From Hymenobacter sp. CRA2 (GTDB lineage Bacteria; Bacteroidota; Bacteroidia; Cytophagales; Hymenobacteraceae): a stretch of 64,000 bases of DNA. The stretch is from assembly GCF_002007105.1 (NCBI RefSeq), contig NZ_MVBC01000020.1, forward strand, positions 1 through 64,000, given 5' to 3'. The notes beneath the pieces are model-generated. The model worked only from the letters and a program-made list of their open reading frames with translations. It did no database searches and was not told the origin of the DNA. Made by a program: the position numbers and the translations under genes. Shown piece by piece: positions 39,656 through 49,900 of the stretch. The number at the start of each line of letters is the position of its first letter. Position 1 is the stretch's first letter.

Positions 39656-39669
39656 CAAACGAATGTTTG
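39656..39669. promoter_or_regulatory. Probable PaaR operator upstream of paaK
   Basis: CAAAC-GAAT-GTTTG, a perfect 5-bp inverted repeat matching CNAACGNNCGTTNG except for one T for C. It lies 59 bases before the paaK start. Confidence 0.6.
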
Positions 39670-39950
39670 TTAGTATTTGGTTTAAGTCCTTAGCCAATTG
39701 TTATCGATTCGGTGCCTAAGAAAGGCCCTGGATAGATAAAGCCAGCGGCCAAGCCGGCAATACCGCCGAGCTTGATCTACGAAAAGCGCAGCTAACGCGA
39801 AATTTTTCAATTGTTTTTTAAAGGGCCGTCGGCGCACTGCTAGGAGCACGCTGCTTCGAACAACTTCGGAAATCGGCTTAGCTGGCGTGTGCGCTAAGAG
39901 TACAAGCCACTGACTATACTTCCTGAAAACGTCCGCTGCACGCTCGCGCG

Positions 39951-39995
39951 GGCATTCTATAGGCTTGTTTTTCTGCAAGCAAGGAGAAATATTTG
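39951..39995 (+). promoter_or_regulatory. Promoter for GH16/CBM6 gene
   Basis: TTG at 39965-39967, 20 bases, then AATATTTG at 39988-39995 (TAnnTTTG with one mismatch). GGCATT begins 14 bases before the TTG, the same offset as in the two conserved promoters at 46603-46694 and 55231-55334. Confidence 0.5.
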
Positions 39996-40120
39996 AGTAC
40001 ATCGGAGTCCCAACTGTTGCCCTTTGGCGCCTCGCTCCGATGCCGACGCGGCGCTGTCCGCCCGCGGGCTGAAGCCCGCCATCCTACGCGCACCGACCTA
40101 CCATTCCCAACCCAAACACC

Positions 40121-41575
40121 ATGAAAAAACTGTTTACCACGCTTTTTAGCGCGGCGGCTACGGCTTTGTGCCTGGCCAACGCCGCGCAGGCCCAAAGCTA
40201 CCAGCAGGTATGGGCCGACGAGTTCAATGGCAGCATCAGCTCCAGCTGGGTTTTTGAAACCGGCGGAGGCGGCTGGGGCAACAACGAAAAGCAGTACTAC
40301 CAGCGGGCCAACGCCACCGTCAGCGCTACCGACCTCATTATCACGGCGCGCCGGGAAAACGTGGGCGGTATGCCGTACACCTCGGCGCGCATGAAAACGC
40401 AGGGAGTAAAGCAGTTTCAGTTCGGTAAAATCGAGGCGCGCATGAAGCTGCCGCAGGGGCAGGGGCTGTGGCCGGCGTTCTGGATGCTTGGGGCCAACAT
40501 CGGGCAGGTGGGCTGGCCGGCCTGCGGCGAAATCGACGTGATGGAGCACATTAATGCCGAAAACAAGGTGTACGGCACCGTGCACTGGGACAGCAACGGC
40601 CACGCCGAATACGGCGGCAACATCGTGACCTCACCCGACGCCTACCACGTGTACACGGTGGAGTGGGAGCCCACGTACATCCGCTGGTTTGTGGACGGGG
40701 TGAAGTACCACGAAATCAACATCACCAACGGCACGGGCAGCACCGAGGAGTTTCAGCGGCCCTTCTTCCTGCTGCTGAACCTGGCCGTGGCCGGCAACTG
40801 GCCCGGGCAGACGGTGGATGAGAGCCGACTGCCGGCCTCGATGTACGTCGACTACGTGCGGGTATACCAGAAAACCACTGCGCCTACGCCCAGCTCGCTC
40901 ACCATTCAGGCCGAGAGTTATTCATCAATGAATGGGGTGCAGCTGGAAGGCTGCTCCGATACGGGCGGCGGGCAGGACGTGGGCTGGATTGACACCGGCG
41001 ACTGGATGGCTTACAGCTCCATCAACTTCCCCACTTCGGGCACTTACACCATCGAGTACCGCGTGGCCAGCCCGAGCGGTGGGCGCGTGTCGAGCGACCT
41101 GAACGCGGGCGCGACGCAGCTCGGCGCCATTAACGTGCCGGCGACGGGCGGCTGGCAGAACTGGACCACCGTGGCGCAGACGGTGAACGTGAATGCGGGC
41201 ACCTACAACTTCGGTGTCTTCGCGCAAACTGGCGGCTGGAACCTGAACTGGATCCGCATCACCAAAGCTGGTGCCGCCCGCGCCGCCAGCGTCACGACCA
41301 GCACGACGCGCCTCGATGACCGCGCAGGTACGCTGGAACTGTACCCCAACCCGCAGAGTGCTGGCCAGTCCGTGACGCTGCAGCTCGGCGGGGCCTTCGC
41401 CGGGCAGCCGACCGAAGTGCGCATCACCAGCCTCGACGGCAAGCAGCTGTGGCAGCAGACGGCCACCAGCAGCACCCTGGAGCTGAACCGCGACGCGCGC
41501 CTGGCCGCCGGCGTGTACTTGGTGCGCGTGAGCAACGGCAAGACCAGCGCCGTGCAGAAGCTGGTGATTCACTAG
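40121..41575 (+). CDS. Secreted GH16 beta-glucanase with CBM6 and T9SS sorting domain
   Basis: 484 residues: signal peptide (~1-25), GH16 catalytic domain (~27-252) with Glu137, Asp139 and Glu142 in GEIDVMEH, CBM6 (~261-385) and a type IX secretion sorting domain (from LELYPNPQS to the end). The WPAFWML and GWGNNE segments are typical of laminarinase-type endo-beta-1,3-glucanases. The protein should be exported and then released or attached outside by the T9SS. The CBM6 module is almost a DNA copy of one in the chitinase gene. A 17-bp hairpin follows the stop. Confidence 0.93.
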   Translation: MKKLFTTLFSAAATALCLANAAQAQSYQQVWADEFNGSISSSWVFETGGGGWGNNEKQYYQRANATVSATDLIITARRENVGGMPYTSARMKTQGVKQFQFGKIEARMKLPQGQGLWPAFWMLGANIGQVGWPACGEIDVMEHINAENKVYGTVHWDSNGHAEYGGNIVTSPDAYHVYTVEWEPTYIRWFVDGVKYHEINITNGTGSTEEFQRPFFLLLNLAVAGNWPGQTVDESRLPASMYVDYVRVYQKTTAPTPSSLTIQAESYSSMNGVQLEGCSDTGGGQDVGWIDTGDWMAYSSINFPTSGTYTIEYRVASPSGGRVSSDLNAGATQLGAINVPATGGWQNWTTVAQTVNVNAGTYNFGVFAQTGGWNLNWIRITKAGAARAASVTTSTTRLDDRAGTLELYPNPQSAGQSVTLQLGGAFAGQPTEVRITSLDGKQLWQQTATSSTLELNRDARLAAGVYLVRVSNGKTSAVQKLVIH

Positions 41576-41598
41576 CCCGGGCCCCACTGCCTAACAAG

Positions 41599-41642
41599 CC
41601 AGGCGGCGAGGAACCACACCAGCTAGGTTCCTCGCCGCCTGG
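41599..41642 (+). terminator. 17-bp perfect hairpin after the GH16 gene
   Basis: CCAGGCGGCGAGGAACC pairs perfectly with the sequence at 41626-41642 across 10 bases. No T-tract follows. It probably stabilises the transcript end or pauses polymerase. Confidence 0.55.
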
Positions 41643-41765
41643 TGCAGCTGCCTTCCTCCTTTTCAGAAATACTATTTACCGCCTGGTCGCCGCAAACCGG
41701 GGCGCGGCCTGCTGCGCACTACTCCCAACGGCGGCCTTTTTCTCCACCAACCCAATCCCAACCCT

Positions 41766-44237
41766 ATGAAGCAAGCTTTCCTCCGTTATTGTGGCCTGAG
41801 CGCGCTGCTGGCCGGCTCCTTATCGGCCGCGGCCCAACAGCGCTCGGACACCCGCTACGAACTCGGCAGCACCCAGGACCTGGTGCGGCAGCTGGAAACC
41901 GAAGTGACAGCTAAAAGCGCCCGGCAGGCGCGCCCCGTGGTGACGCTGCGCGTATCGCCGAGCCTGGCTTACAGCGGTGTGGTTAATTACCGGGAAGACC
42001 TTGCCCGCGACGGCGAGTACGTGGTGGGCGCCATTCAGGGCGTGCCCGGGGCCTCTTTTCAGCTGCGCGTAACGGGCCAGCAGGTAGAAGGCCATATCGT
42101 GCTGCGCACCAGCCGAAAGGCCTACCGCTACTCCGCCGATGCCCGCGGCCGAGCCTTTGTGGAGCCCGTGGACATCGACAAAGTGGTGTGCGTGGACTAC
42201 GGCAAGCCCCGCGGCTACCTGGAAAAGGCGCCGGCTGCCCCGGCGGGTACGGCCAACCGCATCAGTGTCGTTTCCCTGCAAAGCCTGCCCGGCGCCCGCG
42301 GCTGCGTGATGCTGGACGTGGACGGCTACAGCCTGCCGGCCGGCACGGGCTGGAACAACGGCAATGCCTACAACGCGCCCTCGGCCAATATGACCGATGC
42401 CAACGTGCAAGCGATGTGGGAGCTGGTGAGCGAGGATTTTCGCCCGTTCAGCATCAACGTGACTACGGACGAGGCGGTGTTCAACTCCTACCCGAAGAAC
42501 ATGCGCATGCGCTGCGTTATTTCGCCCGGCAGCGGCAGCACCATTGCGCCGGGCGCGGGCGGCGTGGCCTTCCTAACTTCGTTTAAAACCAATGACGACA
42601 CGCCCTGCTGGGTGTTTATGGCCGACCCCAAGAGCGGCGGCGAAGCCGCCTCGCACGAGGTGGGGCACACCCTGGGCCTGAGCCACGACGGCCGCCTGAG
42701 CCCGAAAGAAGAGTATTACACCGCGCAGGACAACGCCGGCGCCTGGGCACCCATCATGGGCGCGGGCTACTACAAGCCCGTGACGCACTGGAGCCGGGGC
42801 GAATACAACTCCGCTAGCCAGACCCAGGACGACCTGGCCATCATGGCCAGCGCCACCTACAACGTGGGCTACCGCGCCGATGACCACGGCAACAGCATAG
42901 CTACGGCTACGGCTCTGGCGCGCAACGGCAACGGCCTGAGCAGCAATGGCCTTATTACCACTACCGGCGACCAGGACTATTTCTCCTTCAGCACCGCCGG
43001 GGGCACGGCCAGCTTCAGCGTGAATACGGTGAGCCGCTACGGCAACCTCGACATCGTGGCGCGGCTGTTCAACAGCGCCGGCAGCCTGCTGGGTACTTAC
43101 GATACCGGCGGGGGCGGTAACCTGAACGTGTCGTTTAGCGCCTCGCTGGGCGCAGGCACCTACTATCTGCAAATCGACGGCACGAGCTCCGGCAACCCCG
43201 TTACGGATGGCTACTCCGACTACGGCTCCCTGGGCACGTTCAGCATTAGCGGCTCGGCGCCGGCGCCGGCCAGCGGTGGCGTGGCCACTGTGTACAAGGA
43301 CTGCAACTACTCGGGTACGGCCGTGGGCCTGCCGGTGGGCGACTACACGCTGGGCGCGCTGCAAAGCCGCGGCGTGCTGAACGACGACATTTCCTCGCTC
43401 ACCATCAACGGCGGCTACCAGGTGGTGCTCTATGAAAACGACAACTTCACCGGCTCCTCGCTCACCCTCACGGCCAGCAACGGCTGCCTGGTAAACAACG
43501 TGCTGGGCACCGGCAACTGGAACGACAAGGCCACCTCAATGCGGGTGCAGGTGGCGCCGGCCGCGTTTAGCCTGCTGCTCGAAGCCGAAGCGGCCAGCGT
43601 CAACAACGGCATGAGCGCCGAAGCCTGCGCGGAAGGCGGGCAAAACATGGGCTGGGTGGATGCGGGGGACTACCTGGTGTGGAACAACATCACCTTCCCG
43701 ACCACGGGCAGCTACACCATCGAATACCGCGTGGCCAGCGGGGCCAGCGGCGGGACCATTTCGGCTGACCTCAACGCCGGCTCTATTCAATTCGGCAATA
43801 CGGCCATTCCTGGCACCGGCGGCTGGCAGAACTGGACGACGGTGTCGAAGACGGTGAACGTCAACGCCGGCACCTACAACTTCGGCATCTACGCCCAGTC
43901 CGCCGGCTGGAACATCAACTGGGTGCGCATCTCCAAGGCTGGCGTTGCCCGCGAAGCGTTGGCTGTGCAACCGGCTGCGGAGGTTATTGCGCCCAGCAGC
44001 CTGAGCCCGGCAAGCCTGGAGCTGTACCCCAACCCGGTGACGGACCGCCTGCACCTGCGCGCTACCCAACTGCCCGCTGATGCCCGCTACCAGATACTGG
44101 ACGCCTGGGGCAAGCCCGTGGCCCGCGGGGTCGTGGGGGCCGGTGGCATCGACGTGGCAACGCTGAAGCCAGGCCTGTACTCGCTGGTGCTGACCGCCGG
44201 CGAGAAGCTCGTGGCCACCCGACGCTTCCTCAAATAG
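41766..44237 (+). CDS. Secreted M12-type metalloprotease with PPC, crystallin-like, CBM6 and T9SS domains
   Basis: 823 residues: signal peptide, propeptide-like region, metalloprotease domain with HEVGHTLGLSH (His297, Glu298, His301, His307) and a downstream IMGAG Met-turn as in metzincins, a prepeptidase C-terminal domain (~380-495), a beta/gamma-crystallin-like domain with two YKD/YEN repeats (~505-595), CBM6 (~600-730) and a T9SS sorting domain (LELYPNPVTDRLHL). A protease carrying a sugar-binding module probably attacks protein in glycan-rich matrix such as cell walls. It lies between two polysaccharide hydrolases. Confidence 0.88.
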   Translation: MKQAFLRYCGLSALLAGSLSAAAQQRSDTRYELGSTQDLVRQLETEVTAKSARQARPVVTLRVSPSLAYSGVVNYREDLARDGEYVVGAIQGVPGASFQLRVTGQQVEGHIVLRTSRKAYRYSADARGRAFVEPVDIDKVVCVDYGKPRGYLEKAPAAPAGTANRISVVSLQSLPGARGCVMLDVDGYSLPAGTGWNNGNAYNAPSANMTDANVQAMWELVSEDFRPFSINVTTDEAVFNSYPKNMRMRCVISPGSGSTIAPGAGGVAFLTSFKTNDDTPCWVFMADPKSGGEAASHEVGHTLGLSHDGRLSPKEEYYTAQDNAGAWAPIMGAGYYKPVTHWSRGEYNSASQTQDDLAIMASATYNVGYRADDHGNSIATATALARNGNGLSSNGLITTTGDQDYFSFSTAGGTASFSVNTVSRYGNLDIVARLFNSAGSLLGTYDTGGGGNLNVSFSASLGAGTYYLQIDGTSSGNPVTDGYSDYGSLGTFSISGSAPAPASGGVATVYKDCNYSGTAVGLPVGDYTLGALQSRGVLNDDISSLTINGGYQVVLYENDNFTGSSLTLTASNGCLVNNVLGTGNWNDKATSMRVQVAPAAFSLLLEAEAASVNNGMSAEACAEGGQNMGWVDAGDYLVWNNITFPTTGSYTIEYRVASGASGGTISADLNAGSIQFGNTAIPGTGGWQNWTTVSKTVNVNAGTYNFGIYAQSAGWNINWVRISKAGVAREALAVQPAAEVIAPSSLSPASLELYPNPVTDRLHLRATQLPADARYQILDAWGKPVARGVVGAGGIDVATLKPGLYSLVLTAGEKLVATRRFLK

Positions 44238-44252
44238 CAGATTGCCTACCTG

Positions 44253-44281
44253 AAAAGCCCGGCCGCTTGGTCGGGCTTTTT
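44253..44281 (+). terminator. Terminator after metalloprotease gene
   Basis: AAAAGCCCG...CGGGCTTTTT, a symmetric A/T-flanked stem with a short loop, typical intrinsic terminator. Confidence 0.85.
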
Positions 44282-44335
44282 GCCGCCTAGCCCAAGCCGG
44301 GGCCTGGAAGAACCTTCACCACCAACTCTCCGCTT

Positions 44336-46327
44336 ATGAAAACCAACTCTATGCTCACGCGCGCCCTGGCTTTGCTGGCGCTGCTACTGGCCGCCGGGCC
44401 TGCCTGGGCGCAGTTTCGCGTCATCGGCTACGTGCCCTCGTGGGCCGGTACGGTGAGCAGCGTGCAGTACAACAAACTGACGCACGTCAACTACGCTTTT
44501 CTGCTGCCCACCAACACCGGCGGCCTGCAGCCCATCGAAAACCCCGCGAAGCTGCAAAGCCTCGTCTCGACGGCCCATGCCAACGGGGTGAAAGTGCTGA
44601 TTTCGGTGGGTGGCTGGAATAATGGCGACGACTCGGCCTTCGAGCAGTTGGCCGCCAACGCCACCTACCGCACCAATTTCGTCAATAACATCGTCAGCTT
44701 CTTGAATCAGTACGGCCTCGACGGCGCCGACATCGACTGGGAGTACCCCGACGCGGGCGCTTCGGCCAACAACTACGCGGCCCTGATGCAGCAGCTCTCG
44801 ACGGCCATGCACACGCGCGGCAAGCTGCTGACGGCCGCCGTGGTGGGCACCGGCGGCGACAGTATCCTCGGCAGCGTGTTTGGCTACGTGGATTTTCTGA
44901 ATCTGATGGCCTACGACGCCAACAACTTCGACCACTCCACCTACAGCTACGCCACGCAGTCCATCAACTACTGGAAGGGTAGGGGGTTGCCGGCCGCCAA
45001 ACTTTCGCTGGGCGTGCCCTTCTACGGCCGGCCCAGCTGGGAGTCTTTCGCGCAGCTCATAGCCCGCGGCGCCGACCCATACGCCGACGTGTTCAGCGGC
45101 GTGGGCTACAACGGCATCAACACCATCAAGAGCAAAACCAATCTGGCCTTCGACCAAGGCAGCGGCATCATGATCTGGGAGTTGTCGCAGGATGCCACCG
45201 GCACTTACTCCCTGCTGACGGCCATCAACCAGGTGGTGGTGCAGCGTAGCGGGGCGGGCACTACGCGCTACCCGATTCCGGGCAAGATCGAGGCAGAGAA
45301 CTACGCGGCGCAGTCGGGCACGGACAAGGAAACGACTACCGACACGGGCGGCGGGCAGAACGTGGACTGGTACGAAACCGGCGACTGGCTGGACTACGCG
45401 GTAAGCGTGGCCACGGCGGGCACGTACACGGCGCAGTTCCGCGTGGCCTCCGCCAATGGCGGAGCCACCCTGCAACTGCGCAACAGCTCAGGCGCGGTGC
45501 TCGGAAGTATCAGCGTGAGCAATACCGGCGGCTGGCAGTCGTGGCAGACAATCAGCACCAACGTCACGCTGCCCGCCGGCAACCAAACCCTGCGCCTGTA
45601 CGCGGCGGCCTCCACAGGCTGCAACGTCAACTGGCTCAACTTCGCCGGCGCAGCTACGTCCGGGACCCTCATTCAGGCCGAGAGCTATTCATCAATGAAT
45701 GGGGTGCAGCTGGAAACGACAACCGATACGGGCGGCGGGCAAAATGTGGGCTACATCGATGCTGGCGACTGGATGGCTTACAGCTCCATCAACTTCCCCA
45801 CCTCGGGCGCTTATACCATCGAGTACCGCGTGGCCAGCCCGAGCGGCGGCACCCTCTCTTCGGACCTGAACGCTGGCTCGATTCAGCTAGGCAACACGAC
45901 AGTGCCGGCAACGGGCGGGTGGCAGACGTGGGCGACGGTAGCGCAGACGGTGAACGTGAATGCGGGCACCTACAACTTCGGTGTCTTCGCGCAAACTGGC
46001 GGGTGGAACCTGAACTGGATCCGCATCACCAAAGCCAGTGCCGCCCGCAGCGCCAGCGTCACGGCTAGCAGCGCCGCAGCTGAGTGGGGCAGGATGGAGC
46101 TGTACCCAAACCCCGTGCACGAGCAGCTGACCGTGCAGCTCCCGCAGGGGCAGGCCGCGCAGGAGCTGACGGTAACCAACATGCTCGGGACCGTGCTGCA
46201 GCGGCAACGAACCGCTGGCAACGTGGCCACGGTGCAGGTGCCCACGGCCGGACTGCCGGCTGGGGTATACCTACTGACGGTTAAGTCGGAAGGTGGTACG
46301 CAGACGCAGCGGTTTGTGAAGGAATAA
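44336..46327 (+). CDS. Secreted GH18 chitinase with two CBM6 modules and T9SS domain
   Basis: 663 residues: signal peptide ending AWAQ (~26), GH18 TIM barrel (~27-300) with the DxxDxDxE motif Asp129, Asp132, Asp134, Glu136 (LDGADIDWEY) and VLISVGGW, two CBM6 modules (~312-440 and ~446-570) and a C-terminal sorting domain (MELYPNPVHEQ). It hydrolyses chitin outside the cell. The second CBM6 is nearly identical in DNA to the one in the GH16 gene at 40904-41281; the first is divergent. Confidence 0.93.
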   Translation: MKTNSMLTRALALLALLLAAGPAWAQFRVIGYVPSWAGTVSSVQYNKLTHVNYAFLLPTNTGGLQPIENPAKLQSLVSTAHANGVKVLISVGGWNNGDDSAFEQLAANATYRTNFVNNIVSFLNQYGLDGADIDWEYPDAGASANNYAALMQQLSTAMHTRGKLLTAAVVGTGGDSILGSVFGYVDFLNLMAYDANNFDHSTYSYATQSINYWKGRGLPAAKLSLGVPFYGRPSWESFAQLIARGADPYADVFSGVGYNGINTIKSKTNLAFDQGSGIMIWELSQDATGTYSLLTAINQVVVQRSGAGTTRYPIPGKIEAENYAAQSGTDKETTTDTGGGQNVDWYETGDWLDYAVSVATAGTYTAQFRVASANGGATLQLRNSSGAVLGSISVSNTGGWQSWQTISTNVTLPAGNQTLRLYAAASTGCNVNWLNFAGAATSGTLIQAESYSSMNGVQLETTTDTGGGQNVGYIDAGDWMAYSSINFPTSGAYTIEYRVASPSGGTLSSDLNAGSIQLGNTTVPATGGWQTWATVAQTVNVNAGTYNFGVFAQTGGWNLNWIRITKASAARSASVTASSAAAEWGRMELYPNPVHEQLTVQLPQGQAAQELTVTNMLGTVLQRQRTAGNVATVQVPTAGLPAGVYLLTVKSEGGTQTQRFVKE

Positions 46328-46348
46328 CAGCGGCGGTTATCTACAGGG

Positions 46349-46385
46349 CAGGCTCGGTGTGTACGCACGCCGAGCCTGTTTTTGT
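46349..46385 (+). terminator. Terminator after chitinase gene
   Basis: CAGGCTCGG...CCGAGCCTG with inner GTG/CAC pairs, followed by TTTTTG. Confidence 0.85.
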
Positions 46386-46602
46386 GCCCTTACAACTGCT
46401 GATGAGGAGGAAGTAGCCGGTAAGGTGACAGCAGTAAAAGCTTGTAGATATAGAAGTTGGCAGGCCAGTGACCCAGCGCTGTAGGACCACGAAAAAATAC
46501 CGCAAGCAATAATATTTTTCGTTGTTTGTTATCTGCCTCCGTGCCTGAATGACGGAGCACCCGTGGGGCCTGCGCACTGCAATTACGTGACAAACCGTGT
46601 GG

Positions 46603-46694
46603 TGTAAGCGTACACACGTAAGCGTAAAACGGCCATTTTAGCCCATTAAGGCATTTTCGGCGCTTGCTTTTGGCTAACAACACCCCTAGTTTTG
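46603..46694 (+). promoter_or_regulatory. Promoter with two TGTAAGCG boxes, upstream of giant GH16
   Basis: TGTAAGCGTACA at 46603-46614 and GTAAGCGTAAAA at 46618-46629, AAGGCATTTTC at 46648-46658, TTG at 46664-46666, a 20-base spacer and TAGTTTTG at 46687-46694. The same elements in the same order recur upstream of susC. The last two match the Bacteroidota promoter consensus; the boxes are probably activator or repressor sites. Confidence 0.75.
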
Positions 46695-46926
46695 GTTACC
46701 CTCCGATACCCGGATAGCCGCGGCATCACGCTCGCAGCCGGCTTCTTCCAAGAAAGCCAAAACGAACCGGAGGTTTCCCCGCTCTACTTGCTCCGCGTTG
46801 GGGCGTACGGCTTCCCCAAGCCGCTGCCCCGACAACCTACCGGTTCCACGCCCTGGTAGTGGTTGCCTCCCGCCCGGGAGGTCAGCCGGCTCACTGCCCG
46901 CTCATTCCCCAACCACAACACCCGTT

Positions 46927-49900
46927 ATGAAATCAACTTTACTCCCTGGCCGGGCCGGGCAGTGGCTGCGCCGTAGTGCGGCCTTGTGCGCCGCCGGCGT
47001 GGGCCTGGCATGGCTGCTACCAGCCGCCGTGCACGCCCAATGCAACCAGCTCGTCTGGCAAGACGAATTCAACACCGCCGGTGACCTGAGCAAGTGGCGC
47101 GTGTACGAAGGCGACGGCTGCGCCGAGGGCAACTGCAACTTCGGCAACGCCGAGCTGCAGGCCTACCGCGCCGCCAACGCCGTGGTGGCTGGCGGCAACC
47201 TCACCATCACCACCCGCTACGAGGCCAGCACCGTGGGCGGGCGCAGCTACAGCTACACGTCGGCCAAGCTGTTCTCGAAAACGGCCGCCGGTGCGCTGCA
47301 AACCTTCAAGTACGGCCGCATCGAGGCCTGCATCAAGCTGCCTTCGGGGCAGGGCGTGTGGCCCGCCTTCTGGATGCTGCCTGACCCCGGCAACTGGCCC
47401 TCCACCGGTGAAATCGACATCATGGAGGCCAAGCACAAGAACCCCACCTCGGTAGCGGGCACCATTCACTACGACGACAACGGCTGGCACTTTACCGGCC
47501 GCGAAACTTCGGGCACGGTGGACCTGAGCGCTGGTTTCCACACCTACGCCGTGGAGTGGAGCCCGAACCAGATCAAGTGGTTTATCGACAACACGCTCTA
47601 CCACACGGCCTCGCCCAAGACCACCTCGGGGGGCTCCTGGCCCTTCAACGACGGCAACTTCTACCTGATGCTCAACGCGGCGGTAGGCGGCCCAGGCACC
47701 GGCTTTACCGGCAACCAGAATCCCAATCCGGCCGACTTCCCCACCACCATGCAGGTGGATTTTGTGCGCGTCTACAAAGGCACGTACAACTACGCCGTGC
47801 TCGGCGACGAATCAGTATATCAGAACGATACCAACAAAACCTACCGCCTCGACGCGGTGACGGGGGCCACGTACAACTGGTCGGTGCCGGCGGGCTCCAC
47901 CATTACGGCCGGACAGGGCACCAACGCCATTCAGGTAAACTGGGGTACCTCGGCCGGCGGCAACGTGACCGTGACGACTGCCGTGAGCGGCTGCCCGACG
48001 GGCTCATACGCGCTCGGCGTCACCGTCAGCCCAGCCTTGCAGCTGGATAAGATCTACGAGGATTTTGAGGCTAACCGCTTCGTTACCTACGCCTCCGCTA
48101 CCGGCACGCTCACGCAGGCCCTGGCCAACCCGGTGAGCAGCGGGCAGAACACCTCTGCCAAAGTGGCCAGGTACGTTCGTAACTCCACGGAGCAATACGA
48201 TGTGATTTCGCTGCGCAACCTGGGCATCGGCAACGCCAACGACTACGTGGCCGGGCGCCGCAAAATCTACCTCGACGTGTACTCCACGGCGCCAGTGGGC
48301 AGCAAAGTTACCCTGCAGCTGGAAAACAGCGCGGTGACAACGGCCACCAACTTCCCGCTGGGTCGGCACAGTGCTTACCGCGCCTACACGACCCGGCAAA
48401 ATGCCTGGGAAACCCTGGAATTCGACCTGGAGCGCAGCATCGACGCGGGCACCAGCATCTACAGCATCGACAACGTAACGCTGCTGTTTCAGCCCGCCAC
48501 CAACTCCGGCGCCACGTTCTACTTCGATAACCTGCTGGTGAAGAAAGAGGCCGATAAGCCCATTCTGAGCACCGACGTGCTCATCAACTACGACGGCACG
48601 GCCCGCATCACGCAGAACGCGACCAAAACCAACGGCACTTACACGGCAAATTTTGCCAACCCCTCAGCCACGGGCCTTAATACCTCGGCCAAGGTGGCGA
48701 AGTACGTGCGCAACGCGGCTGAGCAGTATGACGTGCTGTTTTTTGACGCCGGGCCGGCGGGTACCATCATTGAGGACGCGGCCTTGTTCAAGAACCAGAC
48801 CTACCAGATTCAGGCCGACGTGTACACAGCCGCGCCGGTGGGTACCGCCGTGCTGCTGAACCTGCAGAACAAAGCCGCCGCGGCGGGTACGTATCCTGCC
48901 GGCCGCAACAGCACCTGCGAGGCGCGCACCAGTGCGCAAAATGCCTGGCAGACGCTGACCTTCAACTACGTGACCTCGCCCGACGGGGGCACGGCCAACG
49001 TGGCCATCGACGAGCTGGCCTTCCTGTTTGGCAACAACTCCAACACCGGCGACACCTATTACGTCGACAACATCCGCATCGTGAAGCGCGCCGCCGCGCC
49101 GACCTACGCGGCCGGCACCGTGTTCGAGAACTACGACGCGACGCGCAACCTGACTTTCCTCAGCGCCAATGGCACCTACGCGGCCGTGGTCAACAACCCG
49201 TCGGCTACGGGCCTAAACACCTCGGCCAAGGTGGGGCAATACACCCGCAACGTGGCCGAGCAGTACGATGTGCTGGCTTTCCGCAACCTGCTGACCACCG
49301 ATGGCAGCGCCTACAAGCGCGGCGACAAGGTGTTTGCCATGGACGTGTACACCAACGCGCCGGCCGGCACCGTCATCAGCTGGCAGCTGGAAAGCAGCGC
49401 CGCCTCGCGCCCGCAGAACTACCCCACGGGCCGCCACAGCATTTACCAAGCCGCGGTGAAGCAGAGCAACGCTTGGCAGACGCTCATCTTCACCTTCGCT
49501 AGCGCCCCGGACCCCGGCACGCCTGACGCGGACGTGGACAACTCGGTGCTGCTATTCGCGCCCAACTCGCTGACGGGGTACGTATTCTACGTCGATAACC
49601 TGCGCAGCCTGACCAAGAATTCGACCGCGCCAAATACGCCGCCCACAGTCAGCCTGACCTCGCCCACCAGCGGCGCGACATTTGCGGCGCCGGCCAGCAT
49701 CACGGTATCGGCCAACGCTGCCGACGCCAACGGTACTGTAGCGCAGGTACAGTTCTTCAACGGCTCCACCTCCTTGGGCATCGACACGAGCAGCCCCTAC
49801 AGCATCAACTGGACGGGCGTGGCTGCTGGCACTTACACAATTACGGCCGTGGCCACCGACAACGCTGGGGCCGCTACCACATCCGCCGCCGTAACGGTGA

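Larger units (their letters stand above)
39598..40120. other. Divergent intergenic region between paaK and the sugar locus
   Basis: 523 bases, AT-richer than its flanks, holding the paaK operator-like palindrome and a plus-strand promoter for the GH16 gene. A 107-codon minus-strand ORF at 39682-40002 has no recognisable protein features and is not called. Confidence 0.6.
46328..46926 (+). other. Intergenic region with conserved PUL promoter
   Basis: 599 bases. A terminator begins 22 bases after the chitinase stop. The conserved regulatory module and promoter lie at 46603-46694, leaving a 5' UTR of more than 200 bases before ATG 46927. No protein-coding gene is supported; open frames here are shadows or N-terminal extensions. 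Confidence 0.65.

Noticed and set aside
39682-40002. 107-codon minus-strand ORF upstream of the GH16 gene
   Set aside because: It covers the promoter and palindrome of the intergenic region and has no protein-like features.
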